Assembly (NCBI GenBank): GCA_030695945.1
Contig: JAUYOG010000019.1
Span: 1-64,000, forward strand
Reading direction: 5' to 3'
Origin: Ramlibacter sp.
GTDB taxonomy: Bacteria > Pseudomonadota > Gammaproteobacteria > Burkholderiales > Burkholderiaceae_C
Length of the DNA stretch: 64,000 nt
In this document: positions 36,421 through 44,918 of the stretch, one piece after another
How the letters are laid out: every line of letters begins with the position of its first letter
Numbering within the stretch: the stretch's first letter is position 1
Made by a program: the position numbers and the translations under genes
The notes under the pieces: generated by a model
The model's input: the letters and a program-made list of their open reading frames with translations, nothing else
Told to the model about the DNA's origin: nothing
Databases searched by the model: none

Positions 36421-37313
36421 GGCCGCTGGTCGCGCTCGACTGGGGTACCTCGTCGCTGAGGGTCGCGCTGCTGGACGAAGCGGGAGGCGTGGTGGAGGAG
36501 CAATCGCTGCCGCGCGGCATCCTCACCGTCGCGGCCGGCGATTTCCCCCAGGTCTTCGAGAAGGCCACCGCGCGATGGCAGGCCGTGCCGGACGCGCTAT
36601 TCCTGCTCGGGGGCATGGTCGGCAGCCGGCAGGGGTGGCAGGAGGCGCCCTACTGCCCCTGCCCGGCCGGCTTCGCGGACATCGCGGCGGCGCTGGCATG
36701 GGTCGAACCGGGGCGCATCGCGATCGTCCCCGGCCTCACCTGCCAGCAGGGCGGCGTGCCGGACGTCATGCGGGGCGAGGAGGCGCAGGTGTACGGCGCG
36801 CTGGACCTGCTGGGCATCGCCGACGGCCTGTTCGTCCTGCCCGGCACGCACAGCAAGTGGGTGCGCGTGGCGGGACGCCGCATCGAATCGTTCTCGACTT
36901 TCATGACCGGCGAGTTCTATGGGTTGCTGCGGCAGCACTCCATCCTCTCGCGCACGATGCCGGCGGATGACGGGGCGCTGGACGAGCACGCCTTCGAACG
37001 CGGCGTGCGCCATGCCGTGCAGGCGGGCAACCTCCTGCACGCTGCATTCAGCGCGCGCACCCTGTCCCTGTTCGGCGCGCTGCCGCCACCGGCCCTGCCG
37101 AGCTACCTGTCGGGCCTGGTGATCGGCGAGGAGCTGCGCTCGCAGCACCTGCATCGCCTGGCCGATCCCATCGTCATCGTCGGCGCGGCCGCGCTCACGC
37201 AACGCTACGAGCTCGCGCTGCGGTTGCTCGGCATCCCGGCGCGCAGGCTCGGTCCGGAAGCGACCTGGCGCGGCCTCGGGGCGATCGCGCGAACCCTGGA
37301 GGACACCGCATGA
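36417..37313 (+). CDS. dgoK: 2-dehydro-3-deoxygalactonokinase
   Basis: 298 residues. DgoK family: LDWGTSSLRVALLD (5-18) as phosphate-binding loop, FLLGGMVGSRQGWQEAPY, the conserved GTHSKWV, and FMTGEFYGLLRQHSIL. GTG start at 36417 overlapping the kdgK stop, and the stop overlaps the dgoA ATG. It makes 2-keto-3-deoxy-6-phosphogalactonate. Confidence 0.93.
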   Translation: MRPLVALDWGTSSLRVALLDEAGGVVEEQSLPRGILTVAAGDFPQVFEKATARWQAVPDALFLLGGMVGSRQGWQEAPYCPCPAGFADIAAALAWVEPGRIAIVPGLTCQQGGVPDVMRGEEAQVYGALDLLGIADGLFVLPGTHSKWVRVAGRRIESFSTFMTGEFYGLLRQHSILSRTMPADDGALDEHAFERGVRHAVQAGNLLHAAFSARTLSLFGALPPPALPSYLSGLVIGEELRSQHLHRLADPIVIVGAAALTQRYELALRLLGIPARRLGPEATWRGLGAIARTLEDTA

Positions 37314-37948
37314 ACGCCCTCGATGATTTCACGAACGCGCTGGCCGCCTGCCCGCTCATTGCCATCCTGCGCGGCCTTCGGCCCGGCGAGGCGGTGCCCA
37401 TCGGCGAAGCGCTGGTCGCGAGCGGCTGGAAGTTGATCGAGGTACCCCTCAATTCCCCCGAACCGCTTGAGAGCATCGCCGCGCTCGCCAGGGCGCAACC
37501 CGATGCGCTGGTGGGCGCCGGCACGGTGCTCACTGCCCGGCAGGTCCAAGAAGTGCATGAGGCCGGCGGGCGACTGGTCGTTGCGCCGAACTTCAACGCC
37601 GCGGTGGTCCGGGAAGCGGTTGCGCTCGGCATGGTGTGCCTGCCCGGCGTTTTCACGGCAACAGAAGCCTTCGCCGCGCTCGACGCGGGCGCCACCGGCC
37701 TCAAACTGTTCCCCTCGGAGATGATCCCGCCCGCCGCGGTGAAGGCGCTGCGCGCCGTCCTGCCGCGCGACGCCCTGCTGCTGCCCGTGGGCGGCATCAC
37801 CACGGCCAACATGGCGGCGTATCGCGTGGCCGGCGCAAGCGGCTTCGGGATCGGCTCCGCGCTCTACAGGAGCGGCCTCGCCCCGGCCGAGGTCAAGCGT
37901 AACGCCCTCGATTTCATGGCGGCTTGCGCGGGTACCATCCGGGCATGA
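37310..37948 (+). CDS. dgoA: 2-dehydro-3-deoxy-6-phosphogalactonate aldolase
   Basis: 212 residues. KDPG/KDPGal aldolase fold with LIAILRGLRP (catalytic Glu/Arg region), VGAGTVLT, PNFNAAVVREA and LKLFPSE carrying the Schiff-base Lys near residue 128. Splits KDPGal into pyruvate and glyceraldehyde-3-phosphate. ATGA overlaps at both ends. Confidence 0.92.
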   Translation: MNALDDFTNALAACPLIAILRGLRPGEAVPIGEALVASGWKLIEVPLNSPEPLESIAALARAQPDALVGAGTVLTARQVQEVHEAGGRLVVAPNFNAAVVREAVALGMVCLPGVFTATEAFAALDAGATGLKLFPSEMIPPAAVKALRAVLPRDALLLPVGGITTANMAAYRVAGASGFGIGSALYRSGLAPAEVKRNALDFMAACAGTIRA

Positions 37949-38769
37949 ACACGCCCGTTTCCGCCTCCGCCTCCCCCATCAATTTCGGCCTGCGCGGCCG
38001 CGTCTGCATCGTCACGGGCGGCGCCCAGGGCATCGGTGAAGCGTGCGCCAGGCGCTTCGCGCGCGAAGGCGCCAGCACGGTGATCGTGGACGTCGACGAC
38101 CAGCGCGGCAAGGCGCTCGCCCGGGAGCTCGGCGGCCTGTACGTGCATTGCGACGTGGGCGACAAGGCCGACGTCGATGCCGTCGTGGCCAAGACCGTGC
38201 AGGCCCACGGCCGCATCGACGTGCTGGTGAACAACGCAGGCATCTTCAAGGCGGCCGATTTCCTGGAGGTGACCGAGGAGGACTTCGACGCGGTACTGCG
38301 CGTGAACCTCAAGGGCTCGTTCCTCATGGGCCAGGCCGTGGCGCGCGAGATGGCGAAAGCGAAGCCACGAACGGATGAGGGCGGGCATGCGTCGCGCGGC
38401 GCCATCGTGAACATGAGTTCCGTCAACGGCGTGCTCACCATCCCCACGATCGCCAGCTACAACGTGAGCAAGGGCGGCATCAACCAGCTCACGCGCGTGA
38501 TGGCGCTGGCCCTGGCCGACAAGGGCATCCGCGTCAACGCAGTGGCGCCCGGCACCATCGCGACGGAACTGGCCGCCCGGGCCGTGCTGACGAGCGAAGA
38601 AGCCCTGGCTCGCATCATGAGCCGCACGCCGATGAAGCGCCTGGGGGAGCCCGCGGAAATCGCGGATACGGTGGCCTTCCTCGCGAGCGACGCCGCCAGC
38701 TACGTCACCGGCGAAATCGTCGTCGTCGATGGCGGCCGGATGACACTCAATTACACGGTGCCCGTCTAG
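37945..38769 (+). CDS. Short-chain dehydrogenase/reductase, probable sugar dehydrogenase
   Basis: 274 residues from ATG 37945, which overlaps the dgoA stop in ATGA. TGGAQGIG cofactor motif (about 24-31), NNAG, catalytic Ser in NMSSVNG and YNVSK. Last gene of the operon. An acidic VDVDD after the second beta strand favours NAD+. Likely role: oxidation of an aldose to the aldonate that the dehydratases use. An in-frame extension exists upstream but lies within dgoA. Confidence 0.85.
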   Translation: MNTPVSASASPINFGLRGRVCIVTGGAQGIGEACARRFAREGASTVIVDVDDQRGKALARELGGLYVHCDVGDKADVDAVVAKTVQAHGRIDVLVNNAGIFKAADFLEVTEEDFDAVLRVNLKGSFLMGQAVAREMAKAKPRTDEGGHASRGAIVNMSSVNGVLTIPTIASYNVSKGGINQLTRVMALALADKGIRVNAVAPGTIATELAARAVLTSEEALARIMSRTPMKRLGEPAEIADTVAFLASDAASYVTGEIVVVDGGRMTLNYTVPV

Positions 38770-38859
38770 CGCCCCTCGGCAGCCGCTGGTCGGACGCGAC
38801 GGCGTTTCGTCCTACAACCACTTGAGTTTCCGTGCCTCAGCATCGGGCGTGGTGGCATC

Positions 38860-39429
38860 ATGTTTCCTATCGACGACCTCCTCCTCCCCTCGCTGATCGG
38901 CGGATTGAGCCTGGTGGCCGCGGCCACCGCGGTGTACCGCTGGATGCGGCACCTTCGCCGGGTGCGCGCACAACATTTGCGCGCCCAGGGTTACCGGCTG
39001 ATCCACGCGTTGCGCGAGTATTCGGCCTGGATCGATTTCCAGCGCGACCAGCCTTTCACGGCAGGCAGCGTGGAGGAGCTCACGTCGCCCGAACCGCTGA
39101 CGCAGGCGCGGCAGATCAAGCGCGACTGCTTCCCCGACCTGTCCCAGCACATGGTGCGCCTGTTGCAGGCCCACAGCCGCGTCATCGAATACCTGTGGCA
39201 GCAGAACCTGCTGCGGCTGAGCCAGAACTCCGGGTGGCGCCCGGCCTACGAGGACCGGCAGTACCAGCAACTGCGGGGCGCTCAGGAGGACCTGATCGAC
39301 GAGATGATCGCGCTGTGCCGCGAGCTCATCGGCGATGCCAGCGAGCCCTGGCGGCGCACGGGCAGCGACTTCGCCTTCAGCAACAGCAGCGTGGGCGCGT
39401 CGGGCAACGGCCCGCCCAGCCGGGCCTGA
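38860..39429 (+). CDS. Membrane-anchored hypothetical protein
   Basis: 189 residues. One N-terminal membrane segment (about 8-26), then a basic stretch (RHLRRVRAQHLRAQ) and a helical soluble domain rich in Gln/Arg/Leu, ending in a Ser/Gly-rich tail. I do not recognise the family. Its stop is immediately followed by the stop of the converging DsbG-like gene. Confidence 0.6.
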   Translation: MFPIDDLLLPSLIGGLSLVAAATAVYRWMRHLRRVRAQHLRAQGYRLIHALREYSAWIDFQRDQPFTAGSVEELTSPEPLTQARQIKRDCFPDLSQHMVRLLQAHSRVIEYLWQQNLLRLSQNSGWRPAYEDRQYQQLRGAQEDLIDEMIALCRELIGDASEPWRRTGSDFAFSNSSVGASGNGPPSRA

Positions 39430-40014
39430 CTATTGCGCCGGCGCCTGGAGGCCGAGCAGGGCCGCCAGTGTCGCCGTCGGCATCGAACCTTCCCTTGTGA
39501 CGAGAGCGCCCGTCTGGGCGTGCATCGCGACGATGCTCGGGACGGACGCGAAGCCGAAGCTGTTCAAGAGCGCCGTGTTCTTCTTCACCAGCTCGCGCTG
39601 CGCGTCGAAATCCCCCATCCCGGAGATGCCGCCCTTCTGCGCGGCCATGGACGCCTCGTGCTCATCCATCAGGGCGACGGGATCCTTCGCGGCCAGCAGC
39701 GCCGCGCCCTGGGCCTCGCTGGACTTGTTGATCAGGCCCACCGGAATCCAGACGAACTTGGCCTGCGACTTGAGCGGCTTGGCCGCGCGCCACAGCGCCG
39801 AGCAGTGCGGGCACTGCGCGTCGAAGAACACGTAGACCGTGCGCACGCTCATGGGCGAGCCGACCACGAAGCCCTTGGCGCCGGCCTCGATCGCGGCCGT
39901 CGACACGGGCTGGGCCTGCGCCTTGGCCGCGCCCGGAGCCGGCGGGCTGTCCTTGCAGGCGGCGAGGGCCAGGACGGCGGCCGCGGCGGAGGTCAGGAGG
40001 TAGCGTCTTTGCAT
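39430..40014 (-). CDS. DsbC/DsbG-like thioredoxin-fold lipoprotein
   Basis: 194 residues. Lipobox LALAAC after an arginine-rich N-terminus (MQRRYLL), so lipidated and periplasmic. CPHC redox site in FFDAQCPHCSALW (about residue 80), and the cis-Pro region FASVPSIV. It lacks the long dimerisation domain of DsbC. Likely thiol-disulfide isomerase or reductase. ATG at 40014 gives a proper signal sequence. Shares its strand with the 714-residue membrane protein gene upstream. Confidence 0.82.
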   Translation of the reverse strand: MQRRYLLTSAAAAVLALAACKDSPPAPGAAKAQAQPVSTAAIEAGAKGFVVGSPMSVRTVYVFFDAQCPHCSALWRAAKPLKSQAKFVWIPVGLINKSSEAQGAALLAAKDPVALMDEHEASMAAQKGGISGMGDFDAQRELVKKNTALLNSFGFASVPSIVAMHAQTGALVTREGSMPTATLAALLGLQAPAQ

Positions 40015-40034
40015 GCGCGTGTCTCGGCGAGGAA

Positions 40035-40049
40035 GTGGGCGAAGCCCAC
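40035..40049. repeat. Short perfect hairpin GTGGGC-GAA-GCCCAC
   Basis: 6-bp stem with a 3-base loop between the DsbG-like gene and the 714-residue membrane protein gene. Could attenuate or stabilise the transcript. No T-run. Confidence 0.35.
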
Positions 40050-40097
40050 ACGATACCAAAGCCGCGGCGGGCGCCCTTGCGTCATGTCATGCCGGCG

Positions 40098-42242
40098 CTA
40101 CCAGGCCCTGGCGAAGCGCAATTCCGCGCACCGCCGCTGCAGCGCCCGGTGCAGATGCAGGTGGCGGCGGGTGAACTCGTCGACAGCGCCCTCGGGCACC
40201 GGGTTGGCGGAGAGCCGCTCGGCGCAGTTCGCCCGGGTCAGCTGGGGCGCGAGCGTGAGCAGGTAGCGCTGGAGCGCGGTCACGCTGCCGCCCGCGCCCG
40301 AACGCCACCGCTGCAGCTCGGGAATCATCTCTCGCCAGCGCGCGACGGAGGGGCTGGCCCCGATCGATGGATCGGCAAAGGGCAGCAGCACGGCCGCGTG
40401 CCGCCCGCCCTCTTCCATTTCCGCGAACTGCTGGGCCAGCAGGTATTTCAACGTCAGGGCATCCGCGGCTCCGAAGGCCAGCAGGATGGGCGAGCCTTCG
40501 CCCTGCCACCAGCCGAAATCCTGCGTCCGCGCCGAAAAGAGGGGGGAGCGCCACAGCGCCTGCTCGGAAAGCGCCAACCGCTCGAGCAGGTCGTGCGCGA
40601 GCAGCGCGCGCAGCCGTTCGGCGCGCTCGCGCGCACCGAGCTGGGCCAGAAGCGCCTGCACCTTCGAAAGCTGTTCGCGCTGGGCCCGGAAGGCCGCCGC
40701 ATCGAGCGCCGCGGGCGCCTCGGCGGCCGCGCCGGGGATCATCGCCTCCACGGTGCTGTCCTGCACGAGCTGGGCGAGCTGCGCGTGAACGATCTGCGAG
40801 ATGCCGCCGCGCGCCGAAGCGGGAAACTTCGGCAGGATCTCCGCGGCGAAGCGGCGGCGCTCGCCCGCGAACGACAGCGCCTGCGCCAAACGCTGGGAAT
40901 CCCACGACAAGGGGGCCGGCGCCGTGGCAGGCAGCGCCTTGCCTGCCGGTTCGGCCATGAACGGTTCACGCAGCAGCGTGGTGAGGCCCTCGCGCAACGC
41001 GACGCGCTGCGGCGACAGCGCCAGCCGGCCGCGATCGGGCAACCATACCAGCGCCGGTTCGCTGCCGCCGGCCAGTGACCGGGTGAATTGCCCACGGAAT
41101 TGCTCCGCGACCCTGCCCGATTGCCGCCGCACCTGCGCCACGGCGTCGGGGCCGAGCAGCCGGATGGCCGAAACGCGCTCCAGCAGCGCCTCGTGCACGG
41201 GACCGAGGCCGGGTGTGGCGCCATGCAGCCACGCGTACTCGCCGCGAGCGAGCAAGGCTTCCTCCTGGTCGAGCGCGGCGATCACCTCGCGCAGGCCTTG
41301 CATCGTCTCGGCGTAAGGCAGTGGCCGCGCGCCGGGCGCGAACAGCCGCCCCGACCGCTGCGCGAGAAAACTCTCCGTTGCCAGCAGATCGCTGCGCTCG
41401 AACAGGCGCGTGTCCAGCGCGGCCATGGCCTTGCCCAGGCTGCACCGCACTGCGTACTGCAGGTGGGCCATGCCCAATGCGCTCGCCGCCGGGTCCGCCG
41501 TCCCGAGGCCGCCGCGAAAGAGCGAGGCGCTGCGCGAGAGGCGGCCGGGCACCTCGGCCCCGAGCGTGTACGACATCAGCACACGCAGGTTCCGCGCATC
41601 GGCAGTGGCCGGATCCTGCAGCGCCTGCATCGCCCGCACGGCATTGTCGAGCTGCTCCAGCGCCTCGAGGTGGCCCTGCACCGCCACGAGTTCGGGCAGT
41701 TCGAGGCCGGTGCCCGGGAGCCCCCCCGCCTCCAGCCCTGCCGGCACCGGCGGCTGGGCGCATCCCCTGCCCACCATCAACTCGCCGCTGGCGGGGTCCT
41801 GGGAGACGCCGGACAGCTTCGCCGCGCGGAAGAAGAGCTCGCGGCGCATGGTGTCCACGGCGATCTCGCTGAATTCGCGTTCGATCCGGACCGCGAGGCG
41901 TTCCCGCAGGTCGTCGAAAGGCCGCCAGGAGCCGGGCAGGAACAGCATCCAGCGGCTGTCGTCCTGCAGCTTCTCGCTGGCCGCCAGCAGCGACAAGGCC
42001 TTGCTGCGGTACCACTCGCGCGGGATCGTTTCGTTCAGCTGCGCCATCCGCGTGCGAAAGACCGTGTCGGCGCGGATCTGCAGGAGCGTACGCACCAGCT
42101 CGTCGTTCCAGGCGCCGAGCTGCACGGCGGCCACGCCCAGGCCGGCGGCCCACGTGGCGAGCACGAGCGCCGCGAGGTGCCGCAGCGGCCAGCGCCGCGG
42201 GGACAGCAGCGGCGACCACCGGCGCCACGGCAGGGGCTTCAC
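40098..42242 (-). CDS. Unrecognised large membrane-anchored protein, coupled to a 70-residue membrane protein
   Basis: 714 residues from GTG 42242, which overlaps the stop of the small upstream gene (GTGA). One membrane helix (about 22-42) is followed by nearly 670 residues of predicted periplasmic, mostly helical sequence with many Arg/Leu/Ala and no repeats or motifs I can name. The layout (short cytoplasmic tail, one helix, long helical periplasmic region, small membrane partner) recalls the periplasmic half of TssM/IcmF, but I cannot support that assignment and no other type VI gene is near. The open frame extends to 42479, but the overlap argues for 42242. Confidence 0.7.
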   Translation of the reverse strand: MKPLPWRRWSPLLSPRRWPLRHLAALVLATWAAGLGVAAVQLGAWNDELVRTLLQIRADTVFRTRMAQLNETIPREWYRSKALSLLAASEKLQDDSRWMLFLPGSWRPFDDLRERLAVRIEREFSEIAVDTMRRELFFRAAKLSGVSQDPASGELMVGRGCAQPPVPAGLEAGGLPGTGLELPELVAVQGHLEALEQLDNAVRAMQALQDPATADARNLRVLMSYTLGAEVPGRLSRSASLFRGGLGTADPAASALGMAHLQYAVRCSLGKAMAALDTRLFERSDLLATESFLAQRSGRLFAPGARPLPYAETMQGLREVIAALDQEEALLARGEYAWLHGATPGLGPVHEALLERVSAIRLLGPDAVAQVRRQSGRVAEQFRGQFTRSLAGGSEPALVWLPDRGRLALSPQRVALREGLTTLLREPFMAEPAGKALPATAPAPLSWDSQRLAQALSFAGERRRFAAEILPKFPASARGGISQIVHAQLAQLVQDSTVEAMIPGAAAEAPAALDAAAFRAQREQLSKVQALLAQLGARERAERLRALLAHDLLERLALSEQALWRSPLFSARTQDFGWWQGEGSPILLAFGAADALTLKYLLAQQFAEMEEGGRHAAVLLPFADPSIGASPSVARWREMIPELQRWRSGAGGSVTALQRYLLTLAPQLTRANCAERLSANPVPEGAVDEFTRRHLHLHRALQRRCAELRFARAW

Positions 42243-42451
42243 ACGGACGCTCCCACAACCGGCCGTCCAGCGTCCAGGATCTGCCGCACGGGCCACGAAT
42301 GCCAGAGCCACAGGAGCTGCGAGAGCGCCAGCAGCACCGCGGCCGCGAGCACATAGACCCACGCCGCCCGTGGCAGCCGCAAACGCCGGAGCCAGGCGCC
42401 CGCCTTGCGGCCCGGCCCGGCACCCGCCTGCAATGGCATTTGCGCAGCCAT
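42239..42451 (-). CDS. Small single-helix membrane protein
   Basis: 70 residues. Basic N-terminus (RKAGAWLRRLRLPRA), one hydrophobic helix at about 31-50 and a short outer tail. GGGAGG ten bases before the ATG at 42451. Its TGA overlaps the GTG of the 714-residue protein, strongly suggesting a functional pair. No family recognised. Confidence 0.6.
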   Translation of the reverse strand: MAAQMPLQAGAGPGRKAGAWLRRLRLPRAAWVYVLAAAVLLALSQLLWLWHSWPVRQILDAGRPVVGASV

Positions 42452-42590
42452 GCGCGTGGTACCTCCCAACGTGCGACAACGCTTCGAATTATCGAACGGA
42501 GGCGGCGCGCGCGGGGCCGCAACGCGTGAATGTTTTCAACTCGATGCGGCCATTGACCGCACCGCTGAGCTACCCCGCCGTCGCGGCGCG

Positions 42591-43820
42591 TCAGGCCGCG
42601 GCGCGCGCCATGCGCCGCGGCGCCGCCTCGCGGATCGGCAGGTGCACTAGGGCGGCACCCACGGCCAGCACGATGTCGATGTACCAGACCCAGTCGTAGG
42701 CGCCCGTCGCCTCGAACACCTTGCCGCCCAGCCACGCGCCGAGGAAGCCACCCACCTGGTGCGTGAGCATCACGATGCCGAACAAGGTCGCCATGTTCGA
42801 GGGGCCGAAGAACTTGGCGACCAGGCCCGCGGTCGGCGGGACCGTGGAGAGGAACGTGAGGCCCATCACCGCGGCGAACAGCAGCACGACGGGCCCGGTC
42901 TTGGGCGCGAGCAGGAACACGATGACCGCGAGGCCACGCGCGGCATAGACGAGCGACAGCAGCGACTTCATGCGCCAGCGCCCCACGGCCCAGCCCATGG
43001 CCACGCTGCCGACGATGTTGAACAGGCCGATCATCGCGAGCGACCACCCGGCCCATTGCGTCGGCAAGCCGCACGAGGCAATCACGCCCGGAAGGTGCGT
43101 GGCGAGGAAGGCCACGTGGAACCCGCAGACGAAGAAACCCGCGGCCAGCATCAGGTAGCTGGGGTTGCGCAATGCCTCGCGGATCGCCTCGCGGGTGCCC
43201 ACGACTTTCTGGCCCGCGGGCGCGCTGTGCAGGGAGTTGCCTTTGAGGAGGAATGCCGCCGGCAATGCGAGCAGCACGATCAGGCCCAGGATCTGCATCG
43301 CGCCGGCCCAGCCCACGCCGACCATCAGCGCCGCGGCAATGGGCGCCATGACGAACTGGCCGAACGATCCACCGGCGTTGACGATGCCCACGGCCAGGCC
43401 GCGCCTCTCCGGCGATATCAGCCGCGTGGTGGCCGCCATCAGCACGGCCGGGCCCGCCATGCCGGCGCCGCCGGCGGAGAGCACGCCGATGGCGAGGATC
43501 AGGCCCCAGGTCGTCGTCATCAGCGGCGTGATGAACGTTCCGACGGCCACGAGGATCGCGCCGGCGAACAGGACGCGGCCCGCGCCGACCTTGTCGGCCA
43601 TGGCGCCGGCGAAGGGCTGCGTGAGCCCCCACCAGAGCTGCCCGAACGCGAACGCGAGGCTGATGCTGCCCAGGCCGAGTCCCGTGGCGGTGTTGAGCGG
43701 CGAAAGGAACAGCCCCATCGTCTGCCGCGTGCCCATGGTGAGGGCGAAGGTGCCCGCCGCGGCGAGCAGGACGAGCCAGAAGGCAACGTGCTTCGGCCGG
43801 CTACCGGTTGCGTCATTCAT
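42591..43820 (-). CDS. MFS transporter
   Basis: 409 residues, 12 predicted helices. Typical MFS loop between helices 2 and 3 (GAMADKVGAGRVLFAG). It resembles the oxalate/formate and YbfB-like MFS group, substrate unknown. The start at 43820 is preferred because GGAG lies seven bases before it; it overlaps the end of the MarR gene by 8 bases, so regulator and transporter are cotranscribed. A second ATG at 43832 is possible. Confidence 0.85.
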   Translation of the reverse strand: MNDATGSRPKHVAFWLVLLAAAGTFALTMGTRQTMGLFLSPLNTATGLGLGSISLAFAFGQLWWGLTQPFAGAMADKVGAGRVLFAGAILVAVGTFITPLMTTTWGLILAIGVLSAGGAGMAGPAVLMAATTRLISPERRGLAVGIVNAGGSFGQFVMAPIAAALMVGVGWAGAMQILGLIVLLALPAAFLLKGNSLHSAPAGQKVVGTREAIREALRNPSYLMLAAGFFVCGFHVAFLATHLPGVIASCGLPTQWAGWSLAMIGLFNIVGSVAMGWAVGRWRMKSLLSLVYAARGLAVIVFLLAPKTGPVVLLFAAVMGLTFLSTVPPTAGLVAKFFGPSNMATLFGIVMLTHQVGGFLGAWLGGKVFEATGAYDWVWYIDIVLAVGAALVHLPIREAAPRRMARAAA

Positions 43821-44268
43821 CGGTTTCTCCATCGGGAAGGGCTGAGAGCAATTCGAGGCATTCGTCGATGAGCGCATGCAGCTCGACCACGCGGCGCGCG
43901 CCGAGCGTGTGGTTGATGCCCTCCTGCGCGACGCGCCAGCGGCGCTGGGCCTCCTGACGCTTTTCGCGGCCGGCCTGCGTGACACTGAGCAGGCGGCTGC
44001 GGCCGTCGGCGCCGGGCCCGAGCTCCAGCCAGCCCGCATCGATCAGCGGGCGCATGTTGCGGGTGAGCGTGGAGGCGCCGATCTTCATCTCCGCCGCCAG
44101 GTCCGATGGGCGGATGGGGCCGAGCTTCACGACGTACGAGAGCAGCGAGTACTGCGTGCCCTTCAGGCCGGTCTTGCCGACCTCGTCGTCGTAGTGCTTC
44201 GCGACGCGGCGCATGAGCTGGCGCAGCTTGATGTTGGTGCAGCCCTGCGGCTTGACAGCGGTGTCCAT
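43813..44268 (-). CDS. MarR-family regulator
   Basis: 151 residues. Winged helix (RPSDLAAEMKIGASTLTRNMRPLIDAGWL, about 55-85) with flanking dimerisation helices. N-terminal CTNIKLRQLMR includes a Cys at residue 10, common in OhrR/HypR-like members. Divergent from the thioesterase gene, with a palindrome in between; it probably controls itself, the MFS gene and the thioesterase. Confidence 0.88.
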   Translation of the reverse strand: MDTAVKPQGCTNIKLRQLMRRVAKHYDDEVGKTGLKGTQYSLLSYVVKLGPIRPSDLAAEMKIGASTLTRNMRPLIDAGWLELGPGADGRSRLLSVTQAGREKRQEAQRRWRVAQEGINHTLGARRVVELHALIDECLELLSALPDGETDE

Positions 44269-44291
44269 GTCGATTATTGTAGCTGCAACTA

Positions 44292-44303
44292 TTGCATATG
44301 CAA
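44292..44303. promoter_or_regulatory. MarR-type operator TTGCATATGCAA
   Basis: A perfect 12-bp palindrome in the 67-base divergent gap between marR and the thioesterase gene; an imperfect relative (TAGCTGCAACTA) lies just to the left. MarR proteins bind such sites of 12-20 bp. Confidence 0.6.
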
Positions 44304-44335
44304 GTTTAATTGTTCACCGATTGAAGGGACAGACG

Positions 44336-44878
44336 ATGTCGCAGATGAACCAGCTCGAGGCCTGGCTGGCCCAGGAGCGTGAAGTGATGGCCCGGCTCGA
44401 CGCCGGCGTGGGCGCGGGCGTGGCCCGGCCGCAGCAACTGGCCGGCAAGACCGGGCTGGAGATGATGCAGGCCATGCTGCGCGGCGAGGTGCCCTACCCG
44501 CCCATCGCGAAGACCCTGGATTTCACGTTGCTGGAAGTCGATGAAGGCCGCGCCATGTTCCAGGGCACGCCCGGGCCGGCGCACCTGAACCCGATGGGCA
44601 CGATCCACGGCGGCTGGTACGCGACGCTGCTCGATTCCGCGCTGGGTTGTGCCGTCCACACCATGATGCCCGCCGGCCGCGGCTACACCACGGCCGAACT
44701 GGGTGTGAACCTCGTGCGCGCGATCGGCAACAAGGCGCCGCGCGTGCGGGCCGAGGGCAAGGTGATCCATTGCGGCCGCCAGCTCGCCACCGCCGAGGCA
44801 CGCCTGTTCGGCCCCGATGGCACGCTGTATGCGCACGCCACCACGACTTGCCTGGTATTCGACCTGCCGACAAAGTAG
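44336..44878 (+). CDS. PaaI-type hotdog-fold thioesterase
   Basis: 180 residues. Hotdog domain with HGGWYATLLDSALGCAV (about 90-106), the catalytic His-Gly-Gly region and the Asp of the PaaI group, and TTAELGVNLVRAI. Hydrolyses an acyl- or aryl-CoA. ATG at 44336 follows GAAGGGA. Divergent from the MarR-MFS pair, so it probably belongs to the same stress or aromatic-compound response. Confidence 0.85.
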   Translation: MSQMNQLEAWLAQEREVMARLDAGVGAGVARPQQLAGKTGLEMMQAMLRGEVPYPPIAKTLDFTLLEVDEGRAMFQGTPGPAHLNPMGTIHGGWYATLLDSALGCAVHTMMPAGRGYTTAELGVNLVRAIGNKAPRVRAEGKVIHCGRQLATAEARLFGPDGTLYAHATTTCLVFDLPTK

Positions 44879-44884
44879 CCGTAG

Positions 44885-44903
44885 GGTGGGCCCCGTGCCC
44901 ACC
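44885..44903. repeat. Hairpin GGTGGGC/GCCCACC at a convergent junction
   Basis: Perfect 7-bp stem with a 5-base loop directly after the thioesterase stop, in a GTAGGGTGGGC context that recurs in many betaproteobacterial intergenic regions (recall). Probably acts as a bidirectional terminator with the converging GNAT gene. Confidence 0.5.
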
Positions 44904-44918
44904 GGTACGGGCCGCCGC

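Noticed and set aside
40098-42451. Labelling the two membrane proteins as type VI secretion TssM and partner
   Set aside because: Only the overall topology is similar; no Walker motif, no IcmF signature and no other type VI genes in the window.
42512-42582. tRNA-like sequence on the minus strand (GTAGCTCAGCGGT D-arm look-alike with GCGGGG/CCCCGC ends 70 bases apart)
   Set aside because: The D-stem does not close, there is no anticodon arm of correct size and no TTCRA T-loop, so it is not a tRNA and at most a degraded fragment.
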